DNA of 64,000 nt, taken from positions 434,001 through 498,000 of the forward strand of contig JAJTTP010000009.1 in the NCBI GenBank assembly GCA_023313575.1, written 5' to 3'. The notes under the pieces were generated by a model. That model saw nothing but the letters and a program-made list of their open reading frames with translations. It was not told where the DNA came from and did not search any database. Source of the stretch: Eutypella sp. D-1 (lineage: Eukaryota; Ascomycota; Sordariomycetes; Xylariales; Diatrypaceae). This document shows positions 35,564 to 47,829 of this stretch, in pieces. The translations under genes were made by a program, and so were the position numbers. How positions within the stretch are numbered: the first letter of the stretch is position 1; the number at the start of each line of letters is the position of its first letter.

Positions 35564-36726
35564 GTTCGTTGGCAACGTGAGACTCGGATGGCAGGCAGTA
35601 CCACGTCTGAAGAAGAGCATAATGGGATAGAATGGGCACGGAACAGACTCTTTATGTTACTGCTGTTGCACTCATTCATCTTCTACCTACCGCACTTATT
35701 CACCTTGGAATACACCTTTCAAGGTGATAAGCGGGGCTTACCGATGCCTGCCAACCGATCCCAGTGTGCAGTGAAATAGGAGGAGCTTCCAAGATTTCAA
35801 GCTAGAAGCCCTAACCCTACCTACTCACCTTCCAAAATCCTTGTTCAGTAAGTACTTTTTAGAAGGTGGGGAAGCGTAGATAATGGGTCACTGACCAACC
35901 GACAAGAAGCAACTTGTGCATGCTGAGAAGTGTATGTCACGTACGAAAAGCACGAAGGGTGTGTGGAGCTTTACGTAGTGTAGGCAAATTTCAAGACATT
36001 CATACTTGAGCACTGCTGCTATTTACATACTGGCACCTTAGAGGATCGGCAAGAGACCTACAGCAGTACCGTGCGGAATCTTGAGCGGAAACACCGGCGG
36101 GGATGCACAAGTTACAAGCGATTCAATAATCTTGTGCTGTACGGATCTTATGCAGCATCCCCGGTACAGATAGTTGCCATCGACGTCTTCTCTCGGTACT
36201 TACAGGAGATGTCACTTCGAAGAATTAAGCGTTCCATTCACTCGGAACTTCTGCCATCCGTATCATCCTACGGCCGGCAGCTTCATCGTAGCCTAGCTGC
36301 CAGGCACAAGATTAGTTGTGGGATGGCCTCAAAACCCCTTGATCACAGTTGACTTGCTAGATTAGTATTAGCTAGACTCCTCATCGAGCCTGTTTCTCGG
36401 AACGTTAACCTTAAATCTCGACGAGTCGTCCGCGTCCTTCTAGTACCGCAATAGCTCACTACGCGTCTACTCGGGGAACCTTAGCAGCTCTGGGTTTTAT
36501 TGGGCCGGTTGTGATGGCTGTCCCGCTTAAGGAGGTAAGGTTGGGTGGTAGGGCTGGCATGTAAATCCCTTGGTGTGCGAGATGGGACTGACCTGCGGTG
36601 GGTTAGGCAATCAGTACGGGATAAGCTTGGAGGAAGGGGGGGGGGGCTGAAAGGAATCATCCCCATTGGATGATGCTTTTTAGACTCCTAAGGCATGGTC
36701 AAGCTGGAATTTAACTGTAAAACTTA

Positions 36727-37060
36727 AAGGGGGCGTACGGGCCAGTGCACACCCCCCCCCCCCCTTACATGCACATATAATGTTTTTATTTAAAATAAAA
36801 TATTATTTTACACTTTATAAACATAATATATATATATTTATAAACCTTAATTTTCATATTATATATAAGTATAAAACTTTAATTATATGTATTGTTTTTA
36901 TAAAATAGTAAATAATATTTTATGTTAAATAAAAACGTTATATATACATATAAGGGGGGGGGGGGGGGGGTGTACTGGCTCGTACGCCCCCTCTACTATG
37001 TAAAGTGCACATGGGGGGGGGGGGGGGGGGTGGGGGGTGCACTGGCCCGTACGCCCCCTC
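36727..37060. mobile_element. MITE-like element with TIRs and AT-rich core
   Basis: The left end AAGGGGGCGTACGGGCCAGT and the inverse of the right end (GAGGGGGCGTACGGGCC...) match over more than 20 bases. Both are flanked by the dinucleotide TA (36725-36726 and 37061-37062), as in Tc1/mariner-type elements. The core is extremely AT-rich and roughly palindromic (TTTTTATTTAAAATAAA with its inverse TTAAATAAAAA). Runs of 12 or more C or G sit just inside each end. The right end is duplicated: an inner copy ends at 36993, and the flanking TCTACTATGTAAAGTGC follows both copies, so a local tandem duplication has occurred. No coding capacity. Confidence 0.65.
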
Positions 37061-39550
37061 TACTATGTAAAGTGCTTACGCTGAAGGTTAGCCGTAATGT
37101 TGTCGCCAAGCCGAGGCGACCAACATCCAGATCAAGGGAATCTTTAACATCATGTATATTTAGAGCACGTACATCAACTCGACATCACACCGGCTATACT
37201 GCCTCAGCACGGTAGACACGTATTGGAGATGATTGTCGCTAGCAGTGTTCTTCACTAGTAGATATAGTCGACACCACAGCAGGCTTATAGCGTAATCGAA
37301 GTTGTTGATACTTGGGTACTTCTGATAAAATATGTATACCTTTCTAGTACTATCAAACAGCGAAACATCTACTCGGCGTGACTGCAGGAGATCCGATCTT
37401 TCGTGGTTCGGATCGCATAGGTTGACACTTACCAAAATTGGTCCCTTACCCCGGACTCGCGCATATGACTATGGCCAGGCTGCCAACCTCCCCCCCCCCC
37501 CCGGGCCGTGGCGAAAATGCAAGCATGGCCGAGCTTCAAACCCAGATAAGTTCATCTGTAGTTGGGCCTTCAGCTCTCCCAGGGTCCTACCTCTCTCCTG
37601 TCTAAAAACACAGCCTAGGCGGCAGGTTGGGTGCTAATTCGGGCACGTTGGCTTAACATGATAGGTTCCAGTAGACCCAGTATGAGCCTAAGCCAGGAAT
37701 GTATCATATTACCTGTAAGATTAAGTCTTTAAACCATACATACCTAGGTGACAATGGCACGTTTTAAACGAAACGAAACAGACACGTGTATGACGCCGCT
37801 TGCACTCGTTATCAATCTGCTACCCTTTTTTATTTCTTCATACTATCTAATATACAGGGCTTGGGGAAAACGTTGAGGTTTTGGCGTAGGTTGTTATAAC
37901 CTGCTCGTCGGATAATACTACAATAGGAAATGCTCTCCAGGTATGCCGCCTGCGTAAACACGACCCGCCCCGTCTCAACCCCACCCGGCAGTCGCCCGGG
38001 TAGAGTGCCGTGAATGCGTTAGTGGGGAATATTTAACAGGGGTCGATTAGTCTGCAGCGTTTGTTAGGTCATCACTAGTAAGCCTTGGGGAGTGGGTGGA
38101 TGGGTCATGTGTGGCATCTAACCCATTAGGGGGAAGGGTTTGGGATATGTGAGAAGACTCGGTGTTGTTGCTCAGTCGGCCGAATCATTCCTTCACATTG
38201 GCAACAGAGACAACTTCTCCGATTTGCCGATAGAACATCTACCTGATAGAGAAGCCTGGAATACTGCAGCACAGGCTGATACTCCACTTGACTCCTAAAC
38301 TAGAAGGCGAGGCCCATTTAGCACCAAGATTCGGTATTAACCTTTGATATGATTGGACTCTGAAGTCTCTGAATTGTCTATTAAGGGCCTACAGCGGTCT
38401 AGGTTTCTATTGGATACAGACTGGGCGTAATTGGGTAACCCAGAACTTGGAGAATTGAGCCCATCAGATCGTATCGGGCACTTAGATAGAATGACGGGGA
38501 TTTGATGAGGCTCAATTACTGCTTACCTAGAAGGCAAGTAGGCTTGTACATACAGGCTATATAGATAGGACCTGGCCAAACATCGATAAGGCATGGTAAG
38601 TGTTCCCAGCATTGTCCGTCCAAGTTGAAATTCATAGGCCTAGAGGTTTACTTAACTAAGGCGATAGTTATCACGTGATTATAGAGACACACAGTAACGG
38701 ACAGGGACACTCAGAAAGTGGTAATGATAGAACTGAATCTGGCTTCACTGGACTCTATCACTGGGCTGACGCTACGATACTGGTGATAAGACGGCCGTAC
38801 TCAAGTAAGAAGCTAGAAACAAGTCAGTTCCAAAGAATTGTTATAGTGATGATAATGAGACAATCAGTGGACCCAGCTGACAAGGGCAAGGGCGCTAACG
38901 GGCTACGATAGGCTGAACACCCCTAAAATAAGGTGTTCCTTGTAAGGGGGCAGATCAATGACTGCCTATCTAGGTATTCGGTCTCTATCCATGCTATCAA
39001 CTTACCTCATAGTGACCCACGGGCTTCTACTTTGCCGCACGGAATAAGAAGTCTCTAGGGCTATTGCAGGAGTGCGCATGCGGCTCAGATAGAGGCGCTG
39101 GTCTCGTTGCATGACTGCAAGCCCGCAAAGCCATGCCAAAGTCAACCATCCAGCTCTAACCAATAATACATACATTCTCATTTGCCCTGTACGTTAGGTC
39201 AAGATTGTCCTTATATAACGCAGTACTGTGGATGTCTATCGGGGATGTGGCTGGCCGTGCTAGGGCAGGATTTCCATCTATGCACAGCACAGTCCACGCA
39301 TCTAGTCTACCGGCGTAGAATGATAGAACGTCGGATCCCATACTAGAATAAGAGCTGCGCCCACCACAACTGAAAACCTGAAACCAATGATTAATCGATA
39401 TCTTAGCTCACTCTTGTTCTATACTTCTAGCTTCTAGCGACCTTCGTCCAGGCCATGTCTCCAAACATCAGACCCCAACTAGCCCCCACGGGAAGTTTGT
39501 TAAAGCATATAAAATCACGATATTCCGTATTCCGCTCCGGTGGTCGGCCT

Positions 39551-40006
39551 TCAAAAACCCTTGAATATCACATAAGAGACTCTCAATTTTGCCACTTTCC
39601 CGTCATAGCTAGGATCAAACCCTGCGACCACTAACAAATCCAAGTCCAACCACAGTGACGGTGATTTGAACGCGTCTCCCATCTCCTTCCCCCCTCTCGA
39701 TACAGCCCACGGATAATTGTCGACAAGACGATCGCCTGTTAATGGGTCGTAGGGGCCACATCGTCGCCTCATCGAAGAACTTGAGAGGGCCGGTTTACTT
39801 GACCGAAGAGGGGATAATTTACTCATTTGCGAAGGTGTTGAAGAGCTCCCTCGCGCGGTCCAGGGCCGCGGTGATCCCATCTGGGAACTGGTGTGTAGAG
39901 CTTGATCCAGCACGAGAATGAGAAGCTCCGTCACTGGAGGTCCTGATTTACATCTGGCCATAACCTGAGTAATTGTCCCATGCATCAGAGCCAAGGTGTC
40001 CCTCAT
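39551..40006 (-). CDS. Doubtful hypothetical protein
   Basis: A 152-codon ATG frame with a Ser-rich middle and a C-terminal half reading CGPYDPLTGDRLVDNYPWA that looks somewhat protein-like. A second frame in the middle (DGITAALDRARELFNTFANE) is at least as plausible, hinting at a frameshifted or misread relic. No family recognised and no relation to the neighbouring zinc-finger genes found. Confidence 0.25.
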   Translation of the reverse strand: MRDTLALMHGTITQVMARCKSGPPVTELLILVLDQALHTSSQMGSPRPWTARGSSSTPSQMSKLSPLRSSKPALSSSSMRRRCGPYDPLTGDRLVDNYPWAVSRGGKEMGDAFKSPSLWLDLDLLVVAGFDPSYDGKVAKLRVSYVIFKGF

Positions 40007-40280
40007 CCTGTTCGAGTGGCGAGCTCGGGATGTGTTAGGTCCCACTATTACAGTGGCCGCCCCACTTATATTGCCCTATAGCTATATTCTTCGGCACCGG
40101 GCACTCTGTATTTATCTTCTTCCTTTTTGATCATCTTGCTTCATATCACTGACCTACTGGCTTGCGGACGGTTGTTCCCACATCGGCATCGCGACGTCAG
40201 CAGAGTGATCGTAGCTAGAATAAAAGTCATCGTTTTCTTCTCACACGACCTTCTCATACGATTCGTAGTCCGTGTGCTTA

Positions 40281-41420
40281 TTATAGGATGCCTAACAGCT
40301 CAGCCAGTCTGATTTCGGCGACACGCTGGGTAGCCTGCCTGAAATCCACAGGATTGAAGGATGGATAGATTGAGTGAAGAGCTTCCGAGAAGATCGATGG
40401 GAGAAGCGAGATGATAGCGATCTTGACTCGCCCAAGGAAGGTAGGTATATCCTCTCTATCTGCATCAGGTTAGTCACATGTAAAATATGCTGATTGTTCA
40501 AGGATATGGCTCACAAGGATTAGAAGGGGGTTGGACACCCTCCAGGCCATTGAACAGGATACCGAACATGTTATACCATCTATCATCCTCCGAACCGTTG
40601 CGAGTGTTACCTTTGAAGATCAACTTCCTGTTAAGGCTAGGGAATACCCACCCATCGATTTTTACCCACCGACCCATGGGTACCCGGGGGTAATTTTTTT
40701 TACCCACCGGGTACCCATGGGTATCTTGGCATTTAAAAAATTACCTACCGGGTACCCGTGGGTAAAAAAAATTACTTATAAGTACCCGGTGGGTAGTTTA
40801 ACCACTAGAATTTTACCCAATAGGTACCCATGGGTATGTTAAATAACCCACCGGGTACCCATGGGTAAAATTTTAAGGGAATGGGTACCCGCTAGTTACC
40901 CATTAAAAACGCCGGGTAATGATGGGTTACCCACGGGTACCCGTTCCCTAGCCTTACTTCCTGTGCATAAGGTAATCGACGCCTAGTCGGGGTTTGAAAT
41001 CTCTCTTTTCGCAGGGCTTGTGCTCGTTGTATGCATCCTTGTCCTTAAGAATTTGCTCCGCAGTTATCGCACTGGACTTCAGACAGCCAATGGTGTTTAT
41101 AGAGGTGGTTCCTGTCTCTATGAGTAGATGAAATAGAAATAATGCCACTGGGGAACTTCCACTTACCTCCTCAGCGAGCAGACCGTCTTGATTCCAACTC
41201 CGAAGCAGCTTTTGTGTGCGAGGAGGTCCATTTTATAATATGGGCATGTATACTTCGCTCTTTCTTCAGAGGCATGCGAGTTTGGTAGCGACAGACTCGT
41301 ACCGACTTCATCCCCATATTCGTCGTCGTCATCATCCCTAGCTCCCGTATCCCGGCCACTCCAATTGGACTGGAAGTGGTGTGAAGACGAGGCTTGCTCG
41401 GTCGAGCCTTGTACCCCCAT
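40281..41420 (-). pseudogene. Zinc-finger paralogue C, frameshifted and split by a MITE
   Basis: The third member of the zinc-finger family, with the same exon-intron plan as its relatives. Exon 1 ends at 41167 with YTCPYYKMDLL...C; a 49-nt intron follows; exon 2 (41117-40515) begins RNHLYKHH...VQCDNCG; exon 3 is 40459-40281, ending at a stop after AELLGIL, much shorter than in A and B. Exon 2 has a one-base shift just after CDNCG: the family frame resumes at DAYNEHKPC. It is then cut by the 325-bp element at 40632-40956, after which the frame continues LIFKGNTRNGSEDDRWYN, aligned to the relatives. The 5' limit is uncertain; exon 1 may reach about 41830. A functional product is unlikely. Confidence 0.85.
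40632..40956. mobile_element. hAT-type MITE built of GGGTACCC/ACCCATGGGT units (325 bp)
   Basis: The termini are a perfect 13-bp inverted repeat, TAAGGCTAGGGAA and its complement, which fits the hAT YARNG rule. The 8-bp CTTCCTGT flanks both ends (40624-40631 and 40957-40964). The interior consists almost wholly of short palindromic units around GGGTACCC and ACCCATGGGT, so the single strand could fold on itself throughout. No coding capacity. It sits inside exon 2 of zinc-finger paralogue C, which proves the element boundaries independently because the coding alignment resumes on the other side. Confidence 0.94.
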
Positions 41421-43046
41421 ACTTCCGGTATCTACGCCAGACGCAGAATGCTTTATAGGTTGGCTGATTTTAGAACATCGGAACGATCCGACCTCGATGC
41501 TGCTTAGGTGGGCTTTTACTGGGTTGCTCTCTGAATACCTAAAATGCTATTGAATATATCGGGCGTAAAAGTATTGGGCACCGGTAAAGCTCTCTCCTCG
41601 AATATGCCTTGTACCCCTAATAATCTGTTGTCTTTAGTCAAGTCCTGGTAACGGAACGGCCCGCAAAGATGGAATTCCAGCGCGGAGAAAAAGGTTATGC
41701 TAGCACGTCCAGGCGTCCAAGTCATGCTACCTATATGACTTATGAGAACTTGCAAAGTAGCTAACGAATACACACTAGGACTTGAAATCACAATCCGAAG
41801 GCATCTTGATTGATGGCACTTCACTGTGGTCAAGTCTTACATTGAGATCATATATGTAGGTGTTTCTGCATTTCGATTCTGAGGGCTACGTTAATCCGAT
41901 CAGATTCAACTAATGTCTACCTATGTACACTTTCAATCCTATACGTAGATTCGCGCGCCTAGGGATATCCCTACGGGCCGTACCCCACTGACGCGCTAAC
42001 GATATTAATGAGTTGACCCAGGGAAGTAAAATGGGAATGCTATTGGTGCTTCACATTTCGATGGTAACCGGCTTAGAGTAGGTATACTTAGTATGATTTC
42101 AAGGTGTATACCTGCTCTACCTACATATCATGGGAGACGTCATGCTGGGGTTGGATTGGACAGTACTAGCGACATAAACATCCCCCCCCTATCACACCCC
42201 ACCCACGAAAGCCGCCTACGATGCCCCAGAGCCGCCCACGATAGCCATCACGATAGCCATCATGATAGACACCATAGCCACCATAATGGCCACCTAGATA
42301 GCCACCTAGATAACCACCCGCTGTGGTAACCAGGGCCGTTGCCCGGCCACCACTAACCCACATCGGGATAGGTGTTATCGATACCGTATTATCGATACCA
42401 CCCACAACCGATATGTTATTGAATAGAATAGAATAGATCAGTAGATAGATTCTTTCCCTTTTACAATAACAACCAAGCAGACGATCCCTACGAATATTAA
42501 GTATTTACTATCATCACAGTGACCACTTGGTATTATTGGGATCCTGCCAATAAGCACACCGCGATGCCCTGAAGCCACCTATAATAGGTGCCCACGATAC
42601 CTTCATAGTAGTTGGTTTATAAAGGTTCAGCGTGTGTAATGGATTAGATAGCTATTTAGAGGCTAACATAGTGGTTTAAGCGCTATATTTAGTGGGTACA
42701 AACCTAAACTGTAAGGCCCGGGGGGCTATGACAGGGGTTTTAGTGCATTTAGATAGTGGGTAAAAATTGATTATTCTGATCAAAGGGTGACCCAAAACCT
42801 ATCGTGGCCCAAAGCCGGGTTAAAAACGTTAGGTCAACAGAATCATTTCTATTAAGTAGGCAATTCTGCATGTCTTGAAGGCCATAAGTTATGGTTCATA
42901 TATTATAACGATTATGAGAACTTCAGCTACCAGAATGCCAGCCCTCTATCCGAGGCTCGAACCGCGGCGGCTCCCGCTCCGTTTCTTTTCTCCACTTACA
43001 CCGTTACTGCCCATGACAGTAGTTGTTGACAACTCCGGCCTACCGC
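41421..43046. other. Intergenic region between zinc-finger paralogues C and B
   Basis: About 1.6 kb. The left 400 bp may hold the decayed 5' end of paralogue C. A minisatellite lies at 42232-42322, followed by TGTTATTGAATAG...CAATAACA, a short inverted-repeat-bounded stretch too small to be an LTR. No gene recognised. Confidence 0.4.
42232..42322. repeat. Minisatellite of (A/C)GATAGCCA(T/C)C units
   Basis: About nine degenerate 9-12-bp units such as CGATAGCCATCA, CATAGCCACCAT and TAGATAGCCACC in tandem. On the opposite strand the units read GGTGGCTAT, the same core as the array inside the hAT element at 15.8 kb. No spacers, hence not a CRISPR-like array. Confidence 0.75.
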
Positions 43047-44668
43047 TTAACCAGGATGAGGGTACGGCTGAGACGCTTGCGAACCTTCGCCGGAATCAAT
43101 GTCCCCCCTAGAGTTGGCATCGTGGTCTCCATCGGGTGATGACGTGGAGAACTCTCGCGGGTGGTACTGCGAAGAAAAGAGGTTTTCGACGCCCTGCTGA
43201 GGAAAGCTGAATCCACCATCCGCATGAAACATACCACCACTGTAGTTCCCGATGAAATCAGCGGTGGGATATGTGTGACTGGATGGCGGAGTTAGGCCGT
43301 CATATGACGTTTGGTGGCCCATTGGGTAGTTCACGAGGCCTGGGATCAAATTGCCCGGTACAAGATTGTGGGTGCTAGAGTTTTCGAATGAACCTGTTAA
43401 TGCTTCAGGTAAGCCTTCGATTTGCTGCGGCATCGGATTTGATATGCCAAATTGCTCTGATAGCACAGTTCCGAAAATACGCTGGACGGCCACTGTGAAC
43501 ATATCGACGTTAGTCGATGGCTGGATTGAATCGAAGGCTTCCAATAGCATCGGTGATATACGTGAGTTCATAAAGTCCCAGATTCGCTCAAAGGTCTCCT
43601 GTAGACTCTCGCGATCTATCAAAAGTATTAGACACTTCCGCTGTTCAGCATATAGGAGACTGGAGCTAAGACTCACAAGGCGTGGGGAACTCGGATGGAT
43701 TCAAGTCGGGGTTCAGTATCGCATACATGGCAATCCATTTTTGCGCTGGCGTACCGTTGCGAGCAGTTCTTTTATTAGCGAGCTTCCGCTTCATGAGCTG
43801 ATCGATGCCGAGTTGCAGTGTGTAATTCTTCTTAACGCAAGGTTTATGTTCGTCATATCCCGCTTCCGCGCTGAATATGTCACCGCAGCGATCGCATTGA
43901 AAATTAGGTAGTTCATGCTTATAGTGGAGGTGGTCCCTTACTTCAAGTCAGTATATCTATCCAATGACCAACAATTCGCTTGGGGACCTCTACTCACGCC
44001 TTCAGCCTGGTGAAATCGGAATACCCAACATGAGAACAGCCAGGAAATGAACCGGGCCTACGCTTGTAAAACGGGCACGCTAACTTCTTGCTTTCCTCCC
44101 TTGAGCCTTGGGCTGGTGGGCCGACAGAGGCCCCATCCTCACCCTCGCTGCAGCCATTACCACTGTTGTCCCTTTTGGCGTCGCCCCAAGGGGGGCGGAC
44201 ACGTCGTGAGAACGAGCCTGTCTCACTTGATCCTTGAGCTTCTTTGCCTCCAGCACGATGACTAGATGTAGAAGGTTCATATGCTATCCCTCTCATAAAC
44301 CGTTGATGAAGCCATCGTACAAAGTCGGCCAATGCAGCTTCTGAGAGAGCAGCAATGATATTCATGGAATCGATATGAGGTTGCATCAAAGATGGCACTG
44401 GAAAATTAGTGCCTCGGTACTGTTTGCCATTTTCCCTTGAGTGCGTCGGTCCGTATGAAAATACGGTGACATAGTAGCCGATAGAAGCGATATCCACATC
44501 CTGTCTCGCAAACCTGCATGAATATCCATAATGAGCATGTGGAAGACCCGAGTCCTCGGGATATTCCTTTACGCCCCATGATTTCCGAGTCAGAGCCTTT
44601 GTGTTGAAGATATAAGACATTTCACGAACCCTTATCTCTCGACTATCATAAACTTGTGATGGGTCCAT
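43047..44668 (-). CDS. Fungal C2H2-type zinc-finger protein, paralogue B
   Basis: Exons 44668-43998, 43936-43677 and 43615-43047 join in frame to 499 aa. Exon 2 is exactly 260 nt, as in paralogue A, and both splice phases are the same, showing common descent. The zinc-finger region reads ACPFYKRRPGSFPGC, then DHLHYKHELPNFQCDRCG and DEHKPC across the first intron. Downstream are a conserved block with LMKRKLANKRTARNG and FPTP, and a helical segment TFERIWDFMNSRISPMLLEAF shared with A and C. The C-terminus is Gly/Pro/His-rich, ending in a Ser/Asp-rich tail. The upstream in-frame extension lacks an ATG, so the first ATG at 44668 is used. A possible DNA-binding role is inferred only from the fingers. 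Confidence 0.8.
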
Positions 44669-47600
44669 GGGGTGCCTGACGTCTGAAGGGATGATAACAT
44701 GAGGTATGTACACTAGTCTAGCAAAGGCATTGAATGGACCTGATATATAAACCTGGTATATATTTGTTTAACATTCAATTCCCAGGATTCGGTCTAAACA
44801 TTTTATATGATGTGGCCACTCAAGTTCGAAATACTTGATCAAACCCCTACAGTTTTCTAGATTTATATCTTTTGGAATGGAGCCGTATCTAACCCCGTTT
44901 CTATTCTTCCGCTTGGTTGTGAGATCATGTGTACTTAGTATCTAGCATCAATAATCCTAGTCCAGCACAGCCGAATGCTACATGGGATGGCTCAGGCTGA
45001 GGGCTGCGTAGCAGCTCTCCCAAGCCGGGCACGCCTATCAAATTCTACGACCAAGACAACTAGCCCCTTTACCATAGCCAAGTGGCAATATGCGGTACGC
45101 GAATATTACACAGGCAGCTATGCATATAGCTGCTGGTCTTTCTAATCACGCAGATTGTCCATCTAGGATCTTATGAACCCGGGGCGCCTATGTAAAAAGT
45201 AGTTGAGGCTGGTTGGCTGAGGGGTCTGTTAGATCATCTTGCCGACCAGTACGTATGATCTTACTTAAATCAGGTCTTATGTGATTCCCTACAAGATCCA
45301 AGTTAATTAGAGGGATATAGCATTACACGAGTATGCACCAGCGACTAGAGCATATAAGTCCCTAAATTACCTAGAAAGTACACTGCTTATAACAGGGCCG
45401 GCGTGTGTAAGGAGGCATAGTTCCAATGCGTTTTTACTTGGTGTAGACCAACTTATGGAATCAACTTCCGTGCGCTTTACGACAAGAGGCTTCTGACGTT
45501 GAATATCAGTCACACCCGAAGCATCTTAGTAATTCTGTTCGAAGCGATGCGCCCATCCCATCACCGCCTCGGACTCTGGGCTGAAAAGCATCGGAGGCGT
45601 AGGGACTTGCACTGCCAAGCCATAACGACAAAGGACTAAGGCGACGACAATGCCAAGAAAATATACGCTACATTGAGTAATTAAAATAGAGACTCATTGA
45701 ATGGTACCTTATATGTAGCAGCGCACTTACGCCTTACTGGTCCGATCGTGATCAGCCTCGTAGGCAGGCAAGTGCTACCTGGGTCCGGACGCTCCCATAT
45801 TGTGAGCTTGTATGGGCATTATGGGCGGGGTGGCAAGGGTAGCAAGGGTAGCAGTCGAAGTTAGGTACACCCACGACTGATGTAGGCAGGTCGCCAATAC
45901 TACCCAACGGCGAGTGTAGGCCGGATAATCCAGCCATGTGACGTTGGCCGTATAGCTTGTATGGGTGGTGACGGATATTCCGTACGCGGGGCAAGGATGT
46001 CGGGGATTACCAGGTACCAAACAAGTCAAGCCACCATAAGATTTATAAGATGTGACGACTGCTTCGAAAATATACAAGGGAACATTACATGTTAGAACAG
46101 CCCACAGGATCTCAACCAATAGCGGACACTGGAGCAACTGATGGACCCGAGTTCGGCGTCGGTCGGCGTCGGCAATATTTAGGTAGGGCATACCTCACGA
46201 ATATTAGAAGTTACCGAGGAGATCTTGTAGATAGAAGTTGCCGCATTGTCCTGCATATGACATGCCAGATGTCTAGAACCTACCCCACTGCTTACCCCTG
46301 ACTTTAATGGAGACCCCGCCTGCCAGGCTGGACAAGTCGGTTAGACACCGGACGGTTCTTAAATTTACCCATATCACGTACTACCAGTTCAAATAATCGA
46401 AATAAATCGAACATAACGAAATACTACATACTAATATGATAAATAAAATTTTACTTATTTTTTATATACCTATTACCTTTTAATCATTATTAATCCTATC
46501 TTTTAAGGTATAGGTATACTTTAAAAAAGGCGTTACTAAAGAAGTCACATTTAAATCCGTCCGCTTTATTTTCGACGCTGCCAAGCCAGGCAAGTGGATC
46601 AATGTAAGTAGCACTCCATACTACAACACGAACTGCACAGCACAGGCTGGACATGAATCATCAGCTTGCCAGTAATCATCAAATTGCCAGTCACCCGAAG
46701 CATATTATCAAGTAGCCACAGATAGAGAAGAAATGCTCAACGTGATATCATTAACCCGGCCGTCCGTCCCTAGCAAATAAAATAACAAGAACAAATGGAC
46801 CGATCCCATGTCATGTACCTATGTACGAAGAATAGAACAAACAACAACAACCGCAACCACAACGACAACCACGAACCACGAACTAACCGACTAACCATCC
46901 ACCTGGCCGGCCGGCTCACCTTGCCCATGCCGCTACGCTGGTAACAAGAAGGGAGAATAGATAGAACATGTCCATGTCGATGTCGAAACTCGGAAGTGAA
47001 GAAAAACTCAACGCCTGAAGACGATGCTAGTATGGCTTGCCTGGGCTGAATTGACTTGCCTCGACCCCCTCTCGTGCTCCCTCCCCCCCGCCCCACTATC
47101 CCATCCATTCACCCCGACATCCCCCCCTCTCGCTAAGAAGGGGGGCTAATGAAAACAAGAACAGAAGAAAATCACAAAACGCAGAATTAACCGTATGCAC
47201 CGGACAGGGTTTTTCCACACGCCCCCATTAACGCCGCTTTGAAATGCGTTGGAATGCTCCGAAATGCCAGCAGCAAACTCCGTTAGATGACCATTGTATG
47301 CATAGGCCGCACCGCTTGCTTTTTTTGCAAAGGGAAGAAGGCAAAAGGTAGCGTTATCTTTCCCCGCCTCAGCTTGCCCAGAAGCTTAAAAGGCATGAAT
47401 AAAACAGAATCGGCCCTGCCTGAGCTTATGAATGTATGCAGATGTATCGTGGTTATGCCACGCATAGAAACAGTTGATTGGTGCCGTGTCGGCGGCGGCG
47501 GTGTATTGGAAAGAAGAACCGAGAGTTCCTCATGAACGTGCCTATCTTGCTGGCAGCTCGAGGTAACGAATGTTGGAAAACCATGACAATTGAACCAAGA

Positions 47601-47829
47601 AAGACCCAATGAGCAGTGGACGACAAGATACGGGATGTAGTAGAAATGAAGGCACTATTCGTGAAAGCGAGATGCCATCGATATCCCCTTCATGCTGTGG
47701 AATGATGATAGTGTCTCGAGCTGGTAGAAAGATACACGTCCGTGTAGTCGTGTTAGGCTGAAGTTGGATTAACGCGGTACTCGGCCCCGGCCCAGTGTGG
47801 GGTACGTGCGTGCGGCGAAGCAAAGACAA
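44669..47829. other. Gene-poor region between zinc-finger gene B and cdc4
   Basis: About 3.2 kb with only short frames. A strongly AT-rich block lies at 46390-46550. The stretch 46750-47830 is probably the downstream flank and 3' UTR of cdc4. I see no gene, tRNA or bounded transposon. Confidence 0.45.

Larger units (their letters stand above)
35564..40280. other. Gene-poor tract between zinc-finger paralogues A and C
   Basis: About 4.7 kb. The right edge of gene A's promoter lies at the left. A TIR-bounded AT-rich element with poly-G/poly-C tracts occupies 36727-37060 and is listed separately, as is a doubtful frame at 39551-40006. The remainder (37.1-39.5 kb) has only short frames, with a run of 12 C at 37491, and reads like decayed repeat DNA without definable ends. 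Confidence 0.45.

Noticed and set aside
42232..42322. Short tandem repeats considered as a CRISPR-like array
   Set aside because: Units are contiguous and degenerate without spacers, and the genome is eukaryotic.
42402..42476. TGTTATTG...CAATAACA stretch as an LTR
   Set aside because: Only about 60-70 bp long, no target duplication, no TATA-like or primer-binding features.
44669..44713. Longer N-terminus for zinc-finger paralogue B
   Set aside because: The extension begins at GTG, not ATG; an upstream exon is possible but not supported.
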